A DNA stretch of 64,000 bases from Spirodela intermedia (taxonomy: Eukaryota; Streptophyta; Magnoliopsida; Alismatales; Araceae), in NCBI GenBank assembly GCA_902729315.2, contig LR746267.1:625001-689000 (forward strand). The letters are read 5' to 3'. The translations under genes were made by a program, and so were the position numbers. Positions 1 to 12,033 of this stretch are shown here, in pieces (position 1 is the stretch's first letter; every line of letters starts with the position of its first letter). A model generated the notes under the pieces. That model did no database searches and was not told the origin of the DNA. It saw only the letters and a program-made list of their open reading frames with translations.

Positions 1-69
1 TTCCTGCAAATCGAAGCCAGAGTAAGGGATTCCCCGAATCCCAATACCCTCCCCGCGGAACCCATCCAT
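1..69 (-). CDS. Possible N-terminal fragment of a gene running off the left edge
   Basis: Reading leftward, an ATG at 69 opens a frame that stays open for 23 codons to the window edge, beginning MDGFRGEGIGIRGIPYSGF. The sequence to its right (70-420) looks like a plant 5' leader and promoter: it is pyrimidine-rich in the sense direction and has a telo-box-like aaaccctaa. I do not recognise the protein and the frame is too short to prove coding. It would be transcribed divergently from the PPR gene at 1888. Confidence 0.35.
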   Translation of the reverse strand, partial: MDGFRGEGIGIRGIPYSGFDLQE

Positions 70-549
70 AATCTCAAATCCCCCCTTCAAAAACCCCTCC
101 CCTCGGTCCCCCGCTAAACCTCCAACAGCCCGCAAAAACCGACAAACCCTAAGCAATGATCTACGGAAAATTCTCCGATTTCAGCTCGGGGATCTGGGCA
201 ACAGGCTATCGGGGTCAATGACAGAGGCGGAAGAGAGACGAACGCCGGCCAGAGGAGGCAGCGGCGTCCCCTGGAGCGGGACAAACAAGGGGAAGAGATG
301 CTCCCTCCCTCTCCTTCCGCCGCCCTTTCTATGTGCACCGGTGGATCATAATTACAAGCTTCTACCTTTACACGTGAAAGCAGCAGCGTATATGGGAAAG
401 AGGAAAAAAAAAATACCAAATTTGGCTCGGGTTCCCTCTCTCTCTCTCTCTGTCTGGCGAATATTCTTCAAGAAATATCCCCATCTGCCGCCACTTTCAT
501 AGGACTCTCCGTTTTCAGAGGATATTTTTCATGATTTATATATATTTCT
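70..549. other. Non-coding stretch, probable promoter/leader of the left-edge gene
   Basis: No credible coding frame is seen. It contains short CT runs (about 437-452), a telo-box-like element near 144 and a TA-rich stretch near 536-545. Its most likely role is 5' flank of a leftward gene; this is inferred from composition only. Confidence 0.4.
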
Positions 550-1065
550 TGATTTCTTTAATAATTGAAAGAAACGATTTTTATCTCACCATCATAATTC
601 ATAAATTACCTCAATAAACGTAATTTTTAAATAATAATTGAAAGTATTAACTTCAGTTGACTTTATATCCTCGTATTAAATTATTTTTATCTACATTTAT
701 ATTCTCAATCAGATATTTTCTCAATATATATCATTTTTAATTATTAAAATTAACAATTTTTATATCAACATCGTAATTCATAAATTACATCAAATACGTA
801 AATTGTTATTAACAAGTCAATGCGTTAACCTTGGTTGACTATATTTTCATATTAAATGGTATCTTTATTTGTATTCACATATCGACATTTTCCCCTTAAT
901 TATATATCTATCTATAATTATTAAAATCAACAAAATTTATCCCACAATCATAATTCATAAATTGTATCAATATACTTAAAATGGTTAATAATTACAATTT
1001 ATTGATATATGGAAAATTCCACGTATATTAACCTGAGTTGACTGTATTTTCATAACATTCCTATG
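550..1065 (+). repeat. AT-rich tandem repeat, three diverged copies, unit about 178 bp
   Basis: The anchor taattcataaatt recurs at about 595, 774 and 951 (spacing 179 and 177). A second anchor, ttgact followed by atattttcatatt-like sequence, recurs near 658, 836 and 1038. The copies are diverged but collinear. Each carries a TTGACT W-box core. No coding frame is present. Confidence 0.75.
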
Positions 1066-1887
1066 TAGGGACGAATTCAAACTTTTTACATAAATCTGGC
1101 ACATAATATCAACTGGGTCAACATCTTCGAATAATATAATGGATAAAACCGAACTTGCCGATCGCATTTTTCAATATAATATTTCGTAGGACGTGTTTTT
1201 ATGTATATTATTATTTTATCTTGTTAAATAATATTATCATTAGTTTGACTTATTTCACACAGATTCTGATTGCCCATAAGCTCTCTCTCTCTCTCTCTCC
1301 CTAGTTTTGGGCTGGACTTGGTCAGAGATGTCCACATTTGGGCTTAATTTTGAGGCCCACATCGGGGGAAGTTGGGTCCCACGCTAGTAACCCACGCGTG
1401 AATACATAGTACATCTCTACGTGTCCCAATTAGAGTTATATACGAAAAAATAATATAATTTATTTATTATAATTAAATAGAATATTTATAATTTACTATA
1501 TTTAGATGTGATTTCGGTAGAAAATAACTCAGGAAGGAGAATAAAATATTTACTATATTTGAACGCCCTCGCCCTAGTTCTCTCAGTCAAGCTGGATAGG
1601 GTGCCGTGTCGTCTCCTTGCCATGTGGATGCCCCTTGATGGCCCACGTGTCGAGCTCCATCCGGCCCGTTTTCCCTCCTCCCTCTCCCTCTCCCTCCCTC
1701 TCTCCATCTCCCTCTCCGTCTTCTTTTCTTCATTTCTCTCTCTCCATCTCTCTGCGTGTTTCTCTGCCATGCTGCTGCTGCGTTAGTAGGGTACCGGGGA
1801 GGGGAATGGGGGAGGGGGCAGAGGAAGAAGGTGGATTCCGGCGAAAGCTTGGACGAGGAACCTCCATCTTCCCTCAGTCGAGGAGAC
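1066..1887. other. 5' flank and leader of the first PPR gene
   Basis: AT-rich sequence to about 1560 gives way to a CT-rich leader (about 1674-1750, sense CT). Two upstream ATGs lie just before the PPR start: 1769 opens a five-codon frame ending at 1786, and 1806 opens a frame overlapping the PPR start to 2294. Whether they are transcribed is unknown. Confidence 0.45.
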
Positions 1888-4404
1888 ATGGCCCGGTTGA
1901 GCGTCTCCAGGGTCCTCAGACCGTGCCTCGGCGGTGGCGCCGCCGCCTTCTCCGGCGGCCCAAGCCTGGGATATTCAGCAGAGGAGCCTCTGAAAGTTCG
2001 TCTCTCGTCGGCGCTCAGAAGCTGCTGCTGCCCCGGCGATCTCCCCAGGGGCCGCCAGATCCACGCCCAGATTATCGTCAATGGGATTCCCGATCTGCAA
2101 CAGTTGCAGGCGAGGGTTCTAGGCATGTACATGCTCTGCGGGAGCTTCTCCGATGGGAGGTCACTTTTCATAATCTCAGAGAACAGGATTCCCATGGCCT
2201 GGAACTGGATGATCCGGGGTTCCGCCATGGCCGGCCTGTTCGAGCTCTCCCTGCTCCTGTACTTCAAGATGTTCTCCTACGGAGTCGCTCCTGACAGGTA
2301 CACCTTCCTCGCCGTTCTCAGGGCATGCGTGGGACTGCGTGCCCCAGATCTCGGAAGCCTCATCCATGGAACTCTCGTCTCCATGAAAATGGAAGCGGAC
2401 CCTTTTCTGGGGAGCTCCCTGATCAAGCTCTACGCAGACAATGGCCTCATCGGCCATGCCAGGAAGGTGTTCGACGGAATTCTCGACAGGGATTCCGTGC
2501 TCTGGAACGTCATGATCGACGCCTACGTGAGGAACAGGAACTCTAGAGAGGCCCTCGCCCTGTTCAACGCCATGAGAAGCTCGGAGACGGCGGCGCCGCC
2601 CAACGAGGTCTCCCTCGCCTGCGTCCTCTCCGTCTGCGCCTCGGAGGGGAAGCTCGGACATGGCGCACAGATCCACGGGCTCGCCATGAAATTCGGGCTG
2701 GACATGGAATCCTCTGTGGCCAACACCTTGCTGTCCATGTACGCGAAGTGCAGGTGCTGGGCCGAGACGACGAAGCTGTTCGAGGAAATGCCTCCGGGCT
2801 TCGGGCCGGTGGCGTGGAACGGGATGATCTCCGGGTACGCGCAGAACGGGATGGAGGAGGAGGCCGTTGACTTTCTGCGTAGGATGCAGGTCGCCGGAGT
2901 CAGACCCGACTCGGTGACGCTGGTCAGCGTGCTCCCCTTGTTCTCCTGCAGGGCTTCGCTGAAGAAGGGGGAGGAGATCCACGCCTACATTATCAGAAAT
3001 GTGGTCGATCTGGACGCGTTCTTGAAGAGCGCCCTCGTTGACCTGTACTTGAAGTGCAGGGAGGTGGGGACGGCGGCGAAGGTCTTCCGGGAAACGGGGA
3101 CCGTTGACGTGGTGATAGTCAGCGCTATGATATCCGGGTACGTCCTCAACGGGTACAGCGGTGGCGCTCTGGCGGCGTTCCGGGAGCTGGTGGCGGCGGA
3201 GATGAAGCCCAACGCGATCACCATAGCCAGCGTCCTCCCCGCCTGTGCGAGCCTTGCGGCCTTGAAAGCAGGGAAGGAGCTCCATTGCCATGCACTGAAG
3301 AACGCAATGGAAGAGATTTGCTTCGTGGGCAGTGCATTGATCGATATGTACGCGAAATGCGGTTGTTTGGATCTTGCCCACCAGATATTTGAAAGAATGC
3401 CCGAGAGAGACTCCATCTCCTGGAACTCCATGATCTCGAGCTTCGCTCAGAACGGGTCGCCGGAGGAGGCGCTGCGTCTGTTCCGGCGAATAGTGTTGCA
3501 GGGGGCGGCGGCACCCTACGACTGCACCACTATCTCCAGCGCCCTCTCCGCTTGCGCCAATCTCCCGTCGCTCCGCCACGGCACAGAGATCCACGGTCAC
3601 ATGCTGCGGCGGCGTCGCCAGATCGCTGACATCTTCACCGAGAGTGCCCTCGTCGACATGTACGCCAAATGCGGGGACCTCGCCGCCGCCGGCAAGGCGT
3701 TCGACGCCATGGAAGCCAAGAACGAGGTCTCCTGGAACAGCATCATCGCCGCTTACGGCTCCCACGGGCATCTCCCGCAAGCCGCCGTCCTCTTCGAGGG
3801 GATGCTGGCGGCGGGATTCCTGCCGGACCACGTCACCTTTCTCTCCCTGCTCTCGGCCTGCGGTCACGCCGGCGAGGTCGAGCGCGGCTTCCAGTTCTTT
3901 CGGCGAATGGCGGAGGAGTTCGCCATCGCGGCCCGGATGGAGCACTATGCCTGCATGGTGGACCTCTTCGGCCGCGCAGGCCGGCTGGAAGAGGCCATGC
4001 GCTTCATACAGGCGATGCCATTTCCAGCAGACGCCGGCGTGTGGGGGGCGCTGCTCGGCGCTTGCAGGATGCACGGCGGTGCCACCGAGTTCGCCGAGCT
4101 CGCCTCTCAACACCTCCTCCGGCTGGACCCCTGCAACTCCGGCTACTACGTCCTCATGGCCAACGTCCACGCGGTGGCTGGCCGCTGGGAGGGGGCATCC
4201 AAGGTGAGGAACTTGATGAAGGAGCGGAGGGTGCAGAAGCCCCCCGGTTGCAGCTGGATCGAGATGGCCGGCGGCCCAGCCGCCCGCGTCTTCGTCGCCG
4301 CCGACACCGCCCACCCGGAGTGTCCGATGATCTACTCTCTTCTGAGGGTTCTCCTCCTGCAACTCGGAGAAGAAGGCTACGTGCCTCAAACTAGCTACTT
4401 ATAG
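1888..4404 (+). CDS. Pentatricopeptide repeat protein, PLS class with E/E+ C-terminus (At4g21300-like)
   Basis: This intronless 838-aa protein is a PLS-type PPR protein, a family of organelle RNA-binding factors, often involved in C-to-U editing. Degenerate P, L and S repeats run through most of the chain, with recurrent signatures such as LIDMYAKCG, ISWNSMI and ACASL. It ends in E and E+ regions (GCSWIEMAGG near residue 790 onward) and has no DYW deaminase domain, so editing would need a partner deaminase. The ATG at 1888 fits because the following residues (MARLSVSRVLRPCL) look like an organelle presequence; the frame is open further upstream but without an ATG. From memory it aligns along nearly its full length with Arabidopsis At4g21300 (857 aa), sharing blocks such as LSVCAS, MPFPADAGVWGALLGACR and YYVLMAN. 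Organelle target and RNA site are unknown. Confidence 0.93.
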   Translation: MARLSVSRVLRPCLGGGAAAFSGGPSLGYSAEEPLKVRLSSALRSCCCPGDLPRGRQIHAQIIVNGIPDLQQLQARVLGMYMLCGSFSDGRSLFIISENRIPMAWNWMIRGSAMAGLFELSLLLYFKMFSYGVAPDRYTFLAVLRACVGLRAPDLGSLIHGTLVSMKMEADPFLGSSLIKLYADNGLIGHARKVFDGILDRDSVLWNVMIDAYVRNRNSREALALFNAMRSSETAAPPNEVSLACVLSVCASEGKLGHGAQIHGLAMKFGLDMESSVANTLLSMYAKCRCWAETTKLFEEMPPGFGPVAWNGMISGYAQNGMEEEAVDFLRRMQVAGVRPDSVTLVSVLPLFSCRASLKKGEEIHAYIIRNVVDLDAFLKSALVDLYLKCREVGTAAKVFRETGTVDVVIVSAMISGYVLNGYSGGALAAFRELVAAEMKPNAITIASVLPACASLAALKAGKELHCHALKNAMEEICFVGSALIDMYAKCGCLDLAHQIFERMPERDSISWNSMISSFAQNGSPEEALRLFRRIVLQGAAAPYDCTTISSALSACANLPSLRHGTEIHGHMLRRRRQIADIFTESALVDMYAKCGDLAAAGKAFDAMEAKNEVSWNSIIAAYGSHGHLPQAAVLFEGMLAAGFLPDHVTFLSLLSACGHAGEVERGFQFFRRMAEEFAIAARMEHYACMVDLFGRAGRLEEAMRFIQAMPFPADAGVWGALLGACRMHGGATEFAELASQHLLRLDPCNSGYYVLMANVHAVAGRWEGASKVRNLMKERRVQKPPGCSWIEMAGGPAARVFVAADTAHPECPMIYSLLRVLLLQLGEEGYVPQTSYL

Positions 4405-4710
4405 CACCTCCCGCTTTGTCGGAGCTCATATTTTTCTGCTGTAGGAGCAGGAGCAGCAGCAGCAGGAAGAAGAAGAGATTGTTGCCATTTTCGGTAAGGG
4501 TGTTGGTTTAATTATTAACTGACTCGGTTTTTTTCCTTTTCTAGTGTTTATATTATTTTTTCACATATTTGATTATATCCGTGTTGGGCTTGCGCAGGGC
4601 TCAAACTATCAGGCCCGTTAATACAGGCCCAGAATTGGAGGACGGGCAATGACATTAGGGGCTTCTGATGGCCGCCGTCAAAGCAGCTCTTTTCTGCACG
4701 GACAGATGGA

Positions 4711-5150
4711 GTAGCTGCTTATTTTCGGTTGACTTAATCCGGGTTGACTTCTTCAGCCGGTTGGGCTCCATCTGCAGGTTGAGGTTTCTCTTGACCAGGA
4801 AATTCAAAAAGTCTGTACTATAAATGACTTTCTCCCATCCCCATGGAGAGGTTGACTTCGTTTCATCCCATCTCCACATTAGCCGGAGTCATTCTTCTCA
4901 AAAAATTCTAAGCAACCCTTCTCAACATGGACGTACAGAGTAGCTGCTAATTTTCGGTTGACTTCTTCAGCCGGTTGGGTTCTATCCGTATGGTGTGGTT
5001 TGTCTTGACCAAGAAATTCAAAAGGTCTGTGTTACAAAAGTCTCGCTCCCATCACCACGAACAGTTCAACTGGGTACTAATTTTTCGAACAGACTTCATC
5101 TGGGTTGACTTCGTTTCAGCCCATTTCAACGTTACCCCGGCGCCTTGTCT
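4711..5150 (+). repeat. Two-copy tandem repeat (about 215-229 bp) with seven W-box cores
   Basis: Anchors gtagctgct (4711 and 4940), ttcttcagccggttggg (4749 and 4963), aaattcaaaa and gttgacttcgtttca occur in the same order in two copies. Copy 1 has about 15 extra bases. Seven TTGAC[C/T] cores lie in about 400 bp. Each is a match to the WRKY W-box consensus by sequence only. Confidence 0.75.
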
Positions 5151-5852
5151 GAATTATTTGCTCACAGATCGACGCAGAGCTCATCACTCTGCGCCGTCAT
5201 CAGAGTGAGTAACGTCTATCTGCGACTGAAATTTTGCCAAAATTGGGTTTTCTTTTCTTTCTTCATGAGCTCATGTCTTTCCCCATCTCATGGGCCTCCT
5301 CCTCCCTGGTTGGAATTCTATGGGGACATGTCTAAAGTTCTACTCTTTATACATGAAATTATGAAAACTCCCCTCGTAGAAAAATCCATTACATCTTTAC
5401 CCCTTTGCAGTTCTTTTTATCTTCTGCGATCTTATGTGAATGAAATTGTGGAAATACCCTTGTTCTTCAAGTTATGTTCTTATAATTCCTGTTATTTCTC
5501 AATTATAGGTTTTTTTTTTTTTTTTTTTGCAAAAATGGGAAGGAATAAGGGTGTTTGTAAATAGCCCACCTTCGTGCTGTATGCTAGCTCACTATGGGAT
5601 ACGACGACGGTTTCCTCACCTGCGAGTCTCCCCAATCCCTGGCCTCTCTCTCTCTCCCTCTTTATCTATCTACCAAACTATCTATCTAACTATCTAACTA
5701 TCTATCTGTCTCTCTCGCTTCGGCATGTGTCCATTCAGATGATGAGTACGTCTCTCCATCTCTTTCTCTCGCTTCAATAATGTACGCAGCAGCATGCACG
5801 CAATATACACATTTCGTCGATTATATCCGAGATGAGCCAACACAACACGAGG

Positions 5853-5855
<3 letters not shown>

Positions 5856-5901
<46 letters not shown>
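5856..5901 (+). repeat. (GA)n microsatellite
   Basis: An uninterrupted GA dinucleotide run of about 23 units lies in the gene-poor interval. Confidence 0.95.
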
Positions 5902-5904
<3 letters not shown>

Positions 5905-7267
5905 CCACATGGAGACGTGGGGTCTAGAGGGTCGGAAGTGAATGCCATCAATGTGACACCAATTAATGTGCCACTTGCTAACGATGAAGACAGGGAGCAA
6001 ACCCCACGCTACTTAAACTCGCTGGGGGCCACCCCCTCCTTACCAGAGCAAGTCGGGCATTAAATATTAAATAACAATCGTAGTCACAACCCTTCGATCT
6101 ACTGTCCCTCTCGTTCTCGCTCTATCTCTGTATAATCTAATTGTAAGATAAGTTCGTATATATTTCCCTTTATCTGCATGGTAAGGAAGGGTTGCTGGGT
6201 AGGCCGGGCCAAGTTTTGAGAAGAATCTGCAGGTGGGGGCCGGTGAACTGACGGCTGTTTCTGGAAAACGGAAGAAGAAGACAGAGCAGAGGCTGATGTG
6301 GGAAGGAGGGAGAGGAAGGTGTGGAGGACGGCACGGCCCCAGATGGTTGAAGAATATGCCGGCTCCTTCCCCACATGTCTGCTGCTATCTGGACACGCAC
6401 GTCAGGACAATGGCCACAAGGGGATGACCCACCATTCGAGCTTCAAGGACCGCGAGATAGATAGATAGGGGAAGAGAGAGAATGAGATGGAGAGATAGAG
6501 ACAGAGAGAGGGTATTCCCGGGAAGGGAATCATGATCTCGTCAGGATCTTCACAGCGTCAGTTCCTTACTGCATTTTCCTCCCTCTTTGTCTTTCTCTTT
6601 CTCTCATTGTCCAGGTCATTGATGTGGATGAATGAAGACTCAGCGGCCACAGCGCTCATGTTTGGCTTCCTCTCCGCTACGAGATCGACAACTTTCCACC
6701 AGTCGGGATCTCAACTTGTCCGAGTAGCCATCCATGTCGACAATGGTCGCCTGGCGATAGGAGATGAACTAGATGCCTCTTAAATGCTGCCAAATCCGTC
6801 GAGGTCGCCAGCGGAGGCCGCAGCAAATATATTCCTCAACAAAACTTATAGCTTCCATAGTTCCCACATTCTTAACTAAGTGTGGGGATTTACTATTTAT
6901 CGCAAGATTTTGAAGATTTACCGCAGCGTCCAAACGAATGGGCAACGATAAATATTTTCAATTTTATTTGATAAGATATCTACGAATCGTGTATTCTCCT
7001 CTCTTTATCGCCGAGATCTATACAATTAGCCTGCTTAAAGAAGAGCGGGCATTTACTACCCAGAAAAATAAGATATCTTCAGCATCTTCACGTGAGTGAG
7101 CGTTGACACCCAACAGACCAACGCACAAAAGGACTCGGCAGGTTAAGCGCTGAGACTTGGACAGCTCCTTGGATCAATGCTTACAATGGGGGCCCTCGTC
7201 CCTGAAGAGCTGTCGTTATCTACGGAGAATCAAAATTATTCAATCGTAAAATGAAAGTCCCGACACC

Positions 7268-7289
7268 AATAATAATAATAATAATAATA
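7268..7289 (+). repeat. (AAT)n microsatellite
   Basis: A trinucleotide run of about seven AAT units. Confidence 0.85.
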
Positions 7290-10200
7290 TGAAAGATAGC
7301 TATGCTACGTAGATGTTGTCACATATTGGGAGGTATCTATAGCCATATAGATGGCCGATGACAGGCAACAAGTATTCAGCTTAGGTTCTCACACGCGCGG
7401 ATGATAAAGAATGATTCTAGTGAGGGGAAAGTAGCGTCATTTTCATTGGTTTTACAGCAGAGGACTCCCCCGGCTTGATCTTCATATCAAGAATGAGACC
7501 CCATGCTACTGTTTCCACTTAGGACCTTCTTTAATCTTTATTGTCTCATCCCACGCGACATCATCTTATTCTTTCTTTCATCGCCGCATCCTCAGGTCAA
7601 TGCTCCAAGTGTGAAGGATACGGCAAGTGTTTCGGGGGTCCAAGCTGCCTTACCGGAAAGAAAAATCAACGGCCAGTAAAAGGTAGACTTTAACAGAGAT
7701 GATTAAGCTAATTGACCTAGGAAAATCATATTTCCGAAATACACCAAAAATAGTTGACTTCTTTCAAAGTGTAATCTTTTTGGACACGCTAACCGAGAAG
7801 GGTAGGGCGGCGATTAAGACGTGTCACCATTCGGAGGCCCCAAGATCCGAAAAAACCGGGAGATGACGAAAGCCAGCCGATTGATGTGACGCATGAGACA
7901 TGTGCCTGCCATTCCCAATGACGTCACATTCGATCGGCGGGCCCCCTCCTATCCCTCTGCCGACGACAACCCTCCGTGGTGGCCGCAGAGGTAGGCGGGC
8001 GACTTTCAATAGAGTTCTTCGGAAAGGCCCCCCGTTGACCGTAAAATCACAATCCAGCCGCCCCACATGGGAACTGTTATGTTTCACGCTGGTGGCAAGA
8101 CCGTAGATAACGCTGTCTTCTGGAGGTGCTTACAAAGAACAGAATGAAGGACGATCGGCTGCTAGCAGACGAGGGTCTTCGAGTACCCGTGGGATTGCGC
8201 ACGAGCAATCGATGCGTCACATCGCAGTCAAGTCACTTATAAAATATTTCAAACAAGTCGACACGGAACCCAATGTTGGAGATCTCGTAGTATCACGGAT
8301 GGGAGAGGCACGGATCTTTCCTCCCCAAATTTATTGTCATTTAGCACGGATTTAAGCAAAACCCGTCGACTTTCTATACCATTACTAATAAAATAATAGC
8401 CTTTTGAAAGTTCTAGCACTGGAAGCTTTCTTTTCGTATAATGTTTTCCAAACCAGTAATGTGAAGGGGAAGAGTCCCCCGACTCGTACTCATCCTACTG
8501 GACTCAGCTATTCCTTTTTTCACGTAATCTTGCGGGAGCAGTTATATTGTCCTTTGTCCCCTCCCCCGAACTGGAGAAGACCAGCACCTTACTCCCTTTG
8601 TTTTCTTGAAATCACGGGTCCAAATATTCGATTTCTCTCCTTTATTGTTATTTTTTTACAAGTCAACTGGAGACTAACGTCGGGATCCTCGTTCTATTGG
8701 ACTCGGACCTTGCGGATCGGTCTTTAGACAGTACCCATGAGGTCTTCTAGATGCCACGATCCTTGTACCCGCTTAAGCGCTGACTTTGAAAGCGTACCTT
8801 TTGTTGTCTGCATTCTTCTTAGAACCAATGATGTTCATGGAGAAGATCACGTAACTAGATTGCTACTAGACTTTGGCTTTTCGAATCCATCTTCAAAGTA
8901 TCATCATGACCTCCACGCAAAGATTTCCGTGCACTCAATAGCGTTTGACTTTGGATAAATCAATTTGGATTTTTCCTTGTGGTATCATCTGCTCCGAGGT
9001 GACGCACAATAGTAGACTTTAGAAACTTTTCCAGTGAAAATCACTCATTAAGAACAATAAACTCGAACCTTCCAATACCAAGACTTTCGTGTACAACCGA
9101 GGGTTAGGCTATCCCAGAAGCACCTGCTGGTCAAATTCTAGTGTTCAACCCTTCAACGTGTCTTGCTAAGCGAGCAGTATACCGCGTGTGCGGGAATCAT
9201 GAACGCTACAGTCGGTTGCTGCTGCTCGTAGGACTCTTTGCTTGGGATCTCGTGGTCCTCACAAACTACGGTGCAATGAAGTGGAATCATCCTATCGAGC
9301 TAGTCTTGGAGATGCCACAATAGGCGTTCAAGGAATCCTCATCATCTCCTTCATGGAACCTAGGCCGTACCCATTGTTTTAGGTCATCAATTCAGTCCCA
9401 GCACTAATCAAAGAACTTTAGTAGTCAAAATATGCGCAGTACTATTCAATTGTATTTACCATACCGTCATGAGCGTCATCAAGCTTCGGAGGATCCACAG
9501 GGGGGTTGGATAACGTTGAAAACTAGTCTAAATATAAGTTATACTAGTCCATTATACCTCCAGCATGACTATGTGCAAACTAGCACTGACGTCATCGTGT
9601 ATTACAAAAATCTGTTTAGGAAACGAAATTTCGGCTTGCGAATCTACTACTGTATCAATCCATTTTTATTCAGTTATAGTATTAAACGATTGTCATGAAA
9701 TATTATCATGTTTTTTAACATAGACGAGTGACTAAGATCGGAAACCCCAAGTATTTTGGATGGAAATTTACTCGGCATTGTCGTTTGTTTCATTGAAAAG
9801 ATAGATGTACTATGCTGTGGGGCATGAGAAGACGCCGCCTCCTTTGGGGTGGACTTATATCCGGCTTCTATAGTAAGCTTTACTGATGTAACTATCACAT
9901 CATCTAATACTGTTCGATAGGTACTGTGTGCATCAGAGAAATGCGATTAATTTTCGTACGGATCCTTAGACAAAAACGGTAGATATAAATAGAGAGAGAA
10001 ATCAATACGCCCCTACATAACGCATTGTATAGTATCTAATGTCCATAGGTCATCCTGACACAACTCAATCCTCACACAGATTCCACCGTCATCCGGTGTG
10101 ACATGGACAGCATGGACTTGGCGTAGATTCAGTAAGAGACTCCGGCATCGGGCTTGACTTCGGAAGAGCCGGCCATCAGGCTCACGCTAATACTTGCATC

Positions 10201-12033
10201 AAGTCAAGTATGTCACATTCCCTTGAACCTTTATGAGGGTTTTCTATAACGTCTCAAGTCCTCCAGATAATAGATCGAAGTATGATAAACAGGTTCAAAT
10301 ATTGCCGCCGACAGCGCAGGATAAGGAGAAAAAATATGATAAGGACACGTTTCTTCTGTATGTACTCAGTGTTGGCCCCGAGTAGGACGAGAATGAGGAA
10401 ACCCCATGAGGAGTCTATTTTCACTTAACAGATGATCATTTTCGTCGGCGACATGATAATCTATTATATCGACATTCAAGAGAACGGGAACATAGAAATG
10501 CTCTCGAACTCTTCATCATTTCGTTGAAGCTCCCAGGTTTATTCGATGAAATTGCTTCGACACATCATCTCCTTCACATCCGCCAACCTGAAATTCCACT
10601 CCGTTCTTCCTCACGGGATGCTTCTTCCAAGATCGTTTCCCATGGATTTTAAGCGCATCCTTAGGTATCCCAAGCCTGCAAACCAATCAGTTCGGCGTCA
10701 TCAATGAATGAAGAAGTCAAATCGAAAAAATAGTTATTCCGTAAACAAAGAACATCAGCACGATCTACCGAAAGAGAAAAAAAATGATCCGTGGCCTGTG
10801 GATTCTACCCATATCTAATGGCATTATACGAGCAAATACGACGAACAAGGATGCCATTTATTGTAGAACTCTGTTTTTTCTTCCAAGAAAAGGTTTAGAG
10901 ACAGAATGGATAAGGATACGATGATCACATACATAAATCGGATTTTAAAAATAATACGTGCTACAAGCCTAGTGAGAACTTGGATATTAAAAAGAGGTTT
11001 AGAGACTTTTTTTCTCAATTATATGGCCAAACAAAAAGACATGAACCATAGAAGAAGAGATTGACGGGGGGACGATGACCATCTGTTTAGAGATGGTAAC
11101 TCGAATTTTCATCGATAGATCACAGCACCTGCATTGCTTAGAGGGAAAAGCGTTGGCTGGGAAAGAAAACTTGTGGGATCACATAATTGGAAAGACTTCA
11201 TAGACCTGTGAGATGAACTAAACATCAAAAAGGGGAAAAAAAAACCCACAAAGAAGAAGAAGGTTACAAGGAATAAAACGTTTCCACTTATTGTTACACC
11301 TTGCTTATGGCATAGAGAGAAATCTGGAAGCCTAGAAGACCCCAGGTGTTCTTGGTGGCGAGAAACGGTAGCAGAGCCTAATCAAGGAGAACATATCCAG
11401 ATAGAATGTGCACTGTATATTTTGCTAAGGGTGACCGAGACAAGAAGACCAACCTATCAAGCTATAAAATGAGTAGGATGAGAAAGAAGAGAACAGGCCC
11501 TGCTCTCTTGTCAGCCATCCTAGTGATAGGAAGCGGAAGACGCGGGTTCCACAGTAGCACTGCGACTTGAACACTGTTCGTTGGAATGATACAAGCCCTA
11601 TTAGCCTACGGCATGTAGTATGTGAATTTAAGAGAGAGAGAGAGAGAGAGGAGAGGAAGAGAGAGACGATGTGGATAGTCATGATCACAGGGGAAGGATG
11701 GAGTAATCAGTACGATCACATCCATATCCTTCCTCTCTACTCTCCCTCTCTCTCTCCCCCCCCCCCGATGCTCCCTGTAACTACAGCATCAAACATGGAT
11801 ACATAGCAACTACTTCTTGGAAAATAAAATTTTTCTAGGATTTGGACGACTATCAAGGGAAAACAGACTAAGGAAGCAGATAAACGTGGTGTTCCTCTCA
11901 GTACAGGAAGGAAAGAACTTCGCCATGCATAGCCACACGGCTCGTTCTTTCTTATCTTATCGGTATATCGAAAGGCTTCTTCATATTTACTAGAAATAGT
12001 AGTACTCTAGTAGTAGGATACATTTCTACTTCT

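Larger units (their letters stand above)
4405..12031. other. Gene-poor 7.6-kb interval
   Basis: Every open frame here is short and low in complexity or lacks family resemblance. Visible contents: the 3' flank of the PPR gene, a two-copy tandem repeat rich in W-box cores (4711-5150), a (GA)n array (5856-5901), an (AAT)n array (7268-7289), and a GA run near 11630-11660 and CT/poly-C runs near 11740-11767. The block about 7700-10700 is of mixed composition without an open frame longer than about 107 codons. It may be decayed repeat DNA, but I could not match it to a family. Confidence 0.5.

Noticed and set aside
2176-4389. A 737-codon open frame antisense to the first PPR gene
   Set aside because: It is a GC-rich shadow frame; the plus-strand frame has clear PPR repeats and this one has no family resemblance.
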